From contig JAICSD010000191.1 in NCBI GenBank assembly GCA_025937075.1, positions 1 to 8,128 on the forward strand: a stretch of 8,128 nt of DNA. The letters are read 5' to 3'. This stretch comes from Vicinamibacteria bacterium. GTDB lineage: Bacteria; Acidobacteriota; Vicinamibacteria; Vicinamibacterales; 2-12-FULL-66-21. Both the position numbers and the translations under genes were made by a program. The notes beneath the pieces are model-generated. The model saw only the letters and a program-made list of their open reading frames with translations. It was not told the origin of the DNA and made no database searches. This document shows, piece after piece, positions 6,370 to 8,128 of this stretch; the first letter of the stretch is position 1, and every line of letters begins with the position of its first letter.

Positions 6370-6375
6370 CTCCTT
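6370..6375 (-). promoter_or_regulatory. Shine-Dalgarno (AAGGAG) supporting the TTG start of cytochrome c
   Basis: AAGGAG on the minus strand is followed by TGCAC and then TTGAAGCTACGTATG. The five-base spacing suits the TTG at 6364. A GTG at 6370 overlaps the site itself, and the ATG at 6352 is 17 bases away, so both are less likely. Starting at the TTG also gives the signal peptide a basic N-terminus (KLR). Confidence 0.65.
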
Positions 6376-6442
6376 GGGACAATCGAGCAGCATCCGTCCG
6401 CGTGTTCCGCGGCCCATGCCTGCGGGACGGGCGGGCAGACGA

Positions 6443-6471
6443 ATAGTACACAAATGTTCGCGAGAATCGAA
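6443..6471 (-). promoter_or_regulatory. Possible sigma-70-like promoter for the cytochrome/quinoprotein operon
   Basis: In an AT-rich patch within otherwise GC-rich sequence, the minus strand reads TACTAT (6448-6443) as a candidate -10 element. A weak -35-like TTCGAT (6471-6466) lies 17 bases upstream of it. Transcription would start near 6436, leaving a leader of about 70 bases before the TTG start. The leader contains a short hairpin, CCGCG/CGCGG at 6398-6412. The -10 is fair and the -35 is poor, so this is only a candidate. Confidence 0.3.
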
Positions 6472-6482
6472 GGCGAGGGGGC

Positions 6483-6989
6483 TTAGACCATGTTCTTGCG
6501 CATGAAGACACACTCGATCTGATGTCCCGAGGTGAGCCGTGTTTCGCCGCGCCCAATTTCGAGATAACCATTTGCCCTGTAGAACTCGACGCCGGCAAGT
6601 GATGCGGCAATCTCAATCCGCTCACAACCGTTCGCGGCGGCGTGTGCTTCAGCCGCTCGAAGGAGAGCGGTCCCGATGCCGCGCCCAGACGCCATGCCCC
6701 TCACGTACACAGATGTCCCGTATGTCGTACGGTCGATGGCATAGTCGCTTGCAAAGCCCAGCACGATCGGCGCGCTGTTCACAATCGTGGTGGCAATGAA
6801 AAAGACTTCTCCAGTGGCCATTGCATTCAGGTATAGAGCGCTGGCGATCCCCTCCTGCCAATGCGCGACATCGTCCGCTGAATAGAATGACGGCCCTATC
6901 GATTGGATGGAGTCGCGGTGAGCGTCTGCGATCCCATCGAGGTCGGACGGATCGGCCTGACGAATCAGTACGTCGCTCGCCGAATCCAT
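6483..6989 (-). CDS. GNAT-family N-acetyltransferase
   Basis: This 168-residue cytoplasmic protein has the GNAT fold, which moves an acetyl group from acetyl-CoA to an amine; the acceptor cannot be told. The N-terminus VLIRQADPSDLDGIADAH is the usual first strand and helix. The acetyl-CoA loop is at about 94-110, VYVRGMASGRGIGTALL, containing the GRGIG form of the R/QxxGxG/A motif. The late EFYRANGYLEIGRG (135-148) is the conserved strand-loop of these enzymes. The gene is lower in GC (roughly 47-63% in the 60-base lines I counted) than its neighbours, which suggests a different history. It starts 36 bases after the permease stop without an evident Shine-Dalgarno site, so read-through from the permease gene is possible. 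Confidence 0.92.
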   Translation of the reverse strand: MDSASDVLIRQADPSDLDGIADAHRDSIQSIGPSFYSADDVAHWQEGIASALYLNAMATGEVFFIATTIVNSAPIVLGFASDYAIDRTTYGTSVYVRGMASGRGIGTALLRAAEAHAAANGCERIEIAASLAGVEFYRANGYLEIGRGETRLTSGHQIECVFMRKNMV

Positions 6990-7025
6990 CGTGTCAAGCC
7001 ATCATGTCGTGGTACTCAGGTCTGA

Positions 7026-8128
7026 CTATTCGGAGCGAAGGGCAGCCATCGGATCCATGCGAATGGCCCGTCGTGCCGGCAAGTACGCAGCCATCAGCGC
7101 CATCGCCGACAGCACCACCACGGCGCTCACCATCGTCAGCGGGTCGCGCGGCTCGAGGCCGAACAGCATCCGTTCGAGCAGCGTGACGGCGGCGAACGCT
7201 GCCGTTAGGCCGGCGGCGACTCCACCGATCACGACCAGCGTTACATCGCGTATCACGAGGCGGAGCACGGACGCTGGTCTCGCCCCCAGCGCCATGCGGA
7301 TACCGAATTCGACCTGCCGCTCCGCGACAACGTAGCTGAGGACGCCGTAGAGGCCAATCATCGCGAGCAGCAGCGCGAGGCTTCCAAAGAATCCTGAGAG
7401 CGTCGCGACCACGCGGTCCTGCACCAGATTGTCGTCGACCTGCTCCGCCAGCGAGTCGATCCTCAACGGGATGTCCCTGGTGACCTCGCCCACCGCGCGC
7501 TGAATGGCGGGTACGAGCGTTTCGGGCGGCACATCGGTTCGCACGGAAAATTCTTCCGCCTGGCCTCTCGGGGGTGCCTGCGTCGCCGGCAGAAACACCG
7601 TCGGAGGTGTTGCCTGCCGCACCGCCTCGTACTTCGAATCCTTCACGATCCCAACAATCTCGATCTGATCGGGCTCGTTCCAGCGGCGGAAGGTGCTTCC
7701 GACAACCGCCATTCCGGGAAAGAACCTCCGCGCCATCGTTTCATTCACGATGGCCACACGCGCGGAATGCGCGGTATCGCGCTCATCGAAGTCGCGGCCG
7801 GCGCCGAGAGGTGAACGCATGGTCGCGAAATAGCCCGGCGTCACGAAGTTGAAATATGCCGTCCCCTCCCGATCGCCGGACGGACTCGCGGCGCTCGTGT
7901 GAACCTTGGTCATCCAGTTATCGTCGCCAATCGGCGTCGTGAACGACCGCGCGACCGCGGTCACGCCAGGGATGGCGCGCAGCCGCTGCGCGATCTCGTC
8001 GTAGGCGGCCTGCCGCTGCTCGGGCCGCAGCTTCGCGGTGTCGGCCGCGAACCATGGCGGCTTCGCGCTCACGACGAGCACGTTGTGCCGGTCGAAGCCG
8101 AGATCCAGCGTCAACAGCTTCGCGAACG
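7026..8128 (-). CDS. ADOP-family ABC transporter permease, C-terminal part (cut by window edge)
   Basis: This is the last 366 codons of a MacB/FtsX-type permease whose start lies beyond the right edge; the frame is open to the last base. The visible part begins with LTLDLGFDRHNVLVV and continues through a periplasmic core domain with the family-typical YFNFVTPGYFATM, GAGRDFDERD and VAIVNETMARRFFPG. It ends in an FtsX domain with three membrane helices (LSGFFGSLALLLAMIGLYGVL, then two more) and the hallmark RQVEFGIRMALGA and ending RRAIRMDPMAALRSE. These features match the second half of an ADOP protein. Such permeases act in the inner membrane, probably coupling to an ATPase encoded elsewhere; none is visible here. 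Any apparent start near 8114 is an internal TTG codon and not the true N-terminus. Confidence 0.92.
   Translation of the reverse strand, partial: FAKLLTLDLGFDRHNVLVVSAKPPWFAADTAKLRPEQRQAAYDEIAQRLRAIPGVTAVARSFTTPIGDDNWMTKVHTSAASPSGDREGTAYFNFVTPGYFATMRSPLGAGRDFDERDTAHSARVAIVNETMARRFFPGMAVVGSTFRRWNEPDQIEIVGIVKDSKYEAVRQATPPTVFLPATQAPPRGQAEEFSVRTDVPPETLVPAIQRAVGEVTRDIPLRIDSLAEQVDDNLVQDRVVATLSGFFGSLALLLAMIGLYGVLSYVVAERQVEFGIRMALGARPASVLRLVIRDVTLVVIGGVAAGLTAAFAAVTLLERMLFGLEPRDPLTMVSAVVVLSAMALMAAYLPARRAIRMDPMAALRSE

Noticed and set aside
6365..6625. N-terminal extension of the cytochrome to an ATG at 6625
   Set aside because: It would overlap the GNAT gene's 3' end and bury the signal peptide 87 residues inside the protein. 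The TTG at 6364 has a good ribosome site.
1..8128. Search for CRISPR arrays, tRNA genes, insertion sequences, phage genes or toxin-antitoxin pairs
   Set aside because: No regularly spaced repeats, transposase or integrase motifs, or tRNA-like sequences were seen; gaps between genes are all under 240 bases.

Overview
The window looks like a piece of a high-GC chromosome, most likely from Acidobacteriota (Vicinamibacteria-like), with Gemmatimonadota as an alternative. The reasons are two partial ADOP-type (acidobacterial duplicated orphan permease) MacB/FtsX permeases at the two edges, a secreted quinoprotein dehydrogenase paired with a di-haem cytochrome c, Gly/Arg-rich linkers in exported proteins, and generally GC-rich coding sequence. 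This assignment is inferred from gene content only. All nine supported genes lie on the minus strand, so transcription runs from high to low coordinates. Long open frames on the plus strand are antisense shadows of these genes.

Right part (8128 to 6483): the C-terminal two thirds of an ADOP permease, followed after 36 bases by a GNAT acetyltransferase gene of visibly lower GC. A 118-base gap (6365-6482) holds a possible promoter and a well-placed ribosome binding site.

Centre (6364 to 2505): a likely operon. A di-haem cytochrome c (TTG start) overlaps a soluble PQQ-dependent dehydrogenase by one base (TAATG). After 51 bases comes a DUF1905/YdeI-family protein. After 127 bases comes a YciE/YciF-type (DUF892) ferritin-like protein, which ends at a strong GC-rich hairpin. 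The dehydrogenase and cytochrome would work together in the periplasm, with substrate oxidised at PQQ and electrons passed to the haem protein. The last two genes look like cytoplasmic stress or metal-handling functions and may be only loosely linked.

Left part (2504 to 1): a 237-base intergenic region (2315-2551) contains the hairpin and a 28-base near-palindrome. It is followed by a small three-helix membrane protein of unknown function, coupled by an ATGA overlap to a Tat-exported, probably lipid-anchored amidase-signature hydrolase. After 45 bases comes the start of a second ADOP permease, cut by the window edge. No tRNA, rRNA, CRISPR, insertion sequence or phage gene is visible, and no intergenic stretch exceeds 300 bases.

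I see no clear defence or mobile system. The most distinctive items are the quinoprotein/cytochrome pair, whose active-site residues suggest lanthanide use and which lacks the usual cysteine pair, and the translationally coupled membrane-protein/amidase pair.
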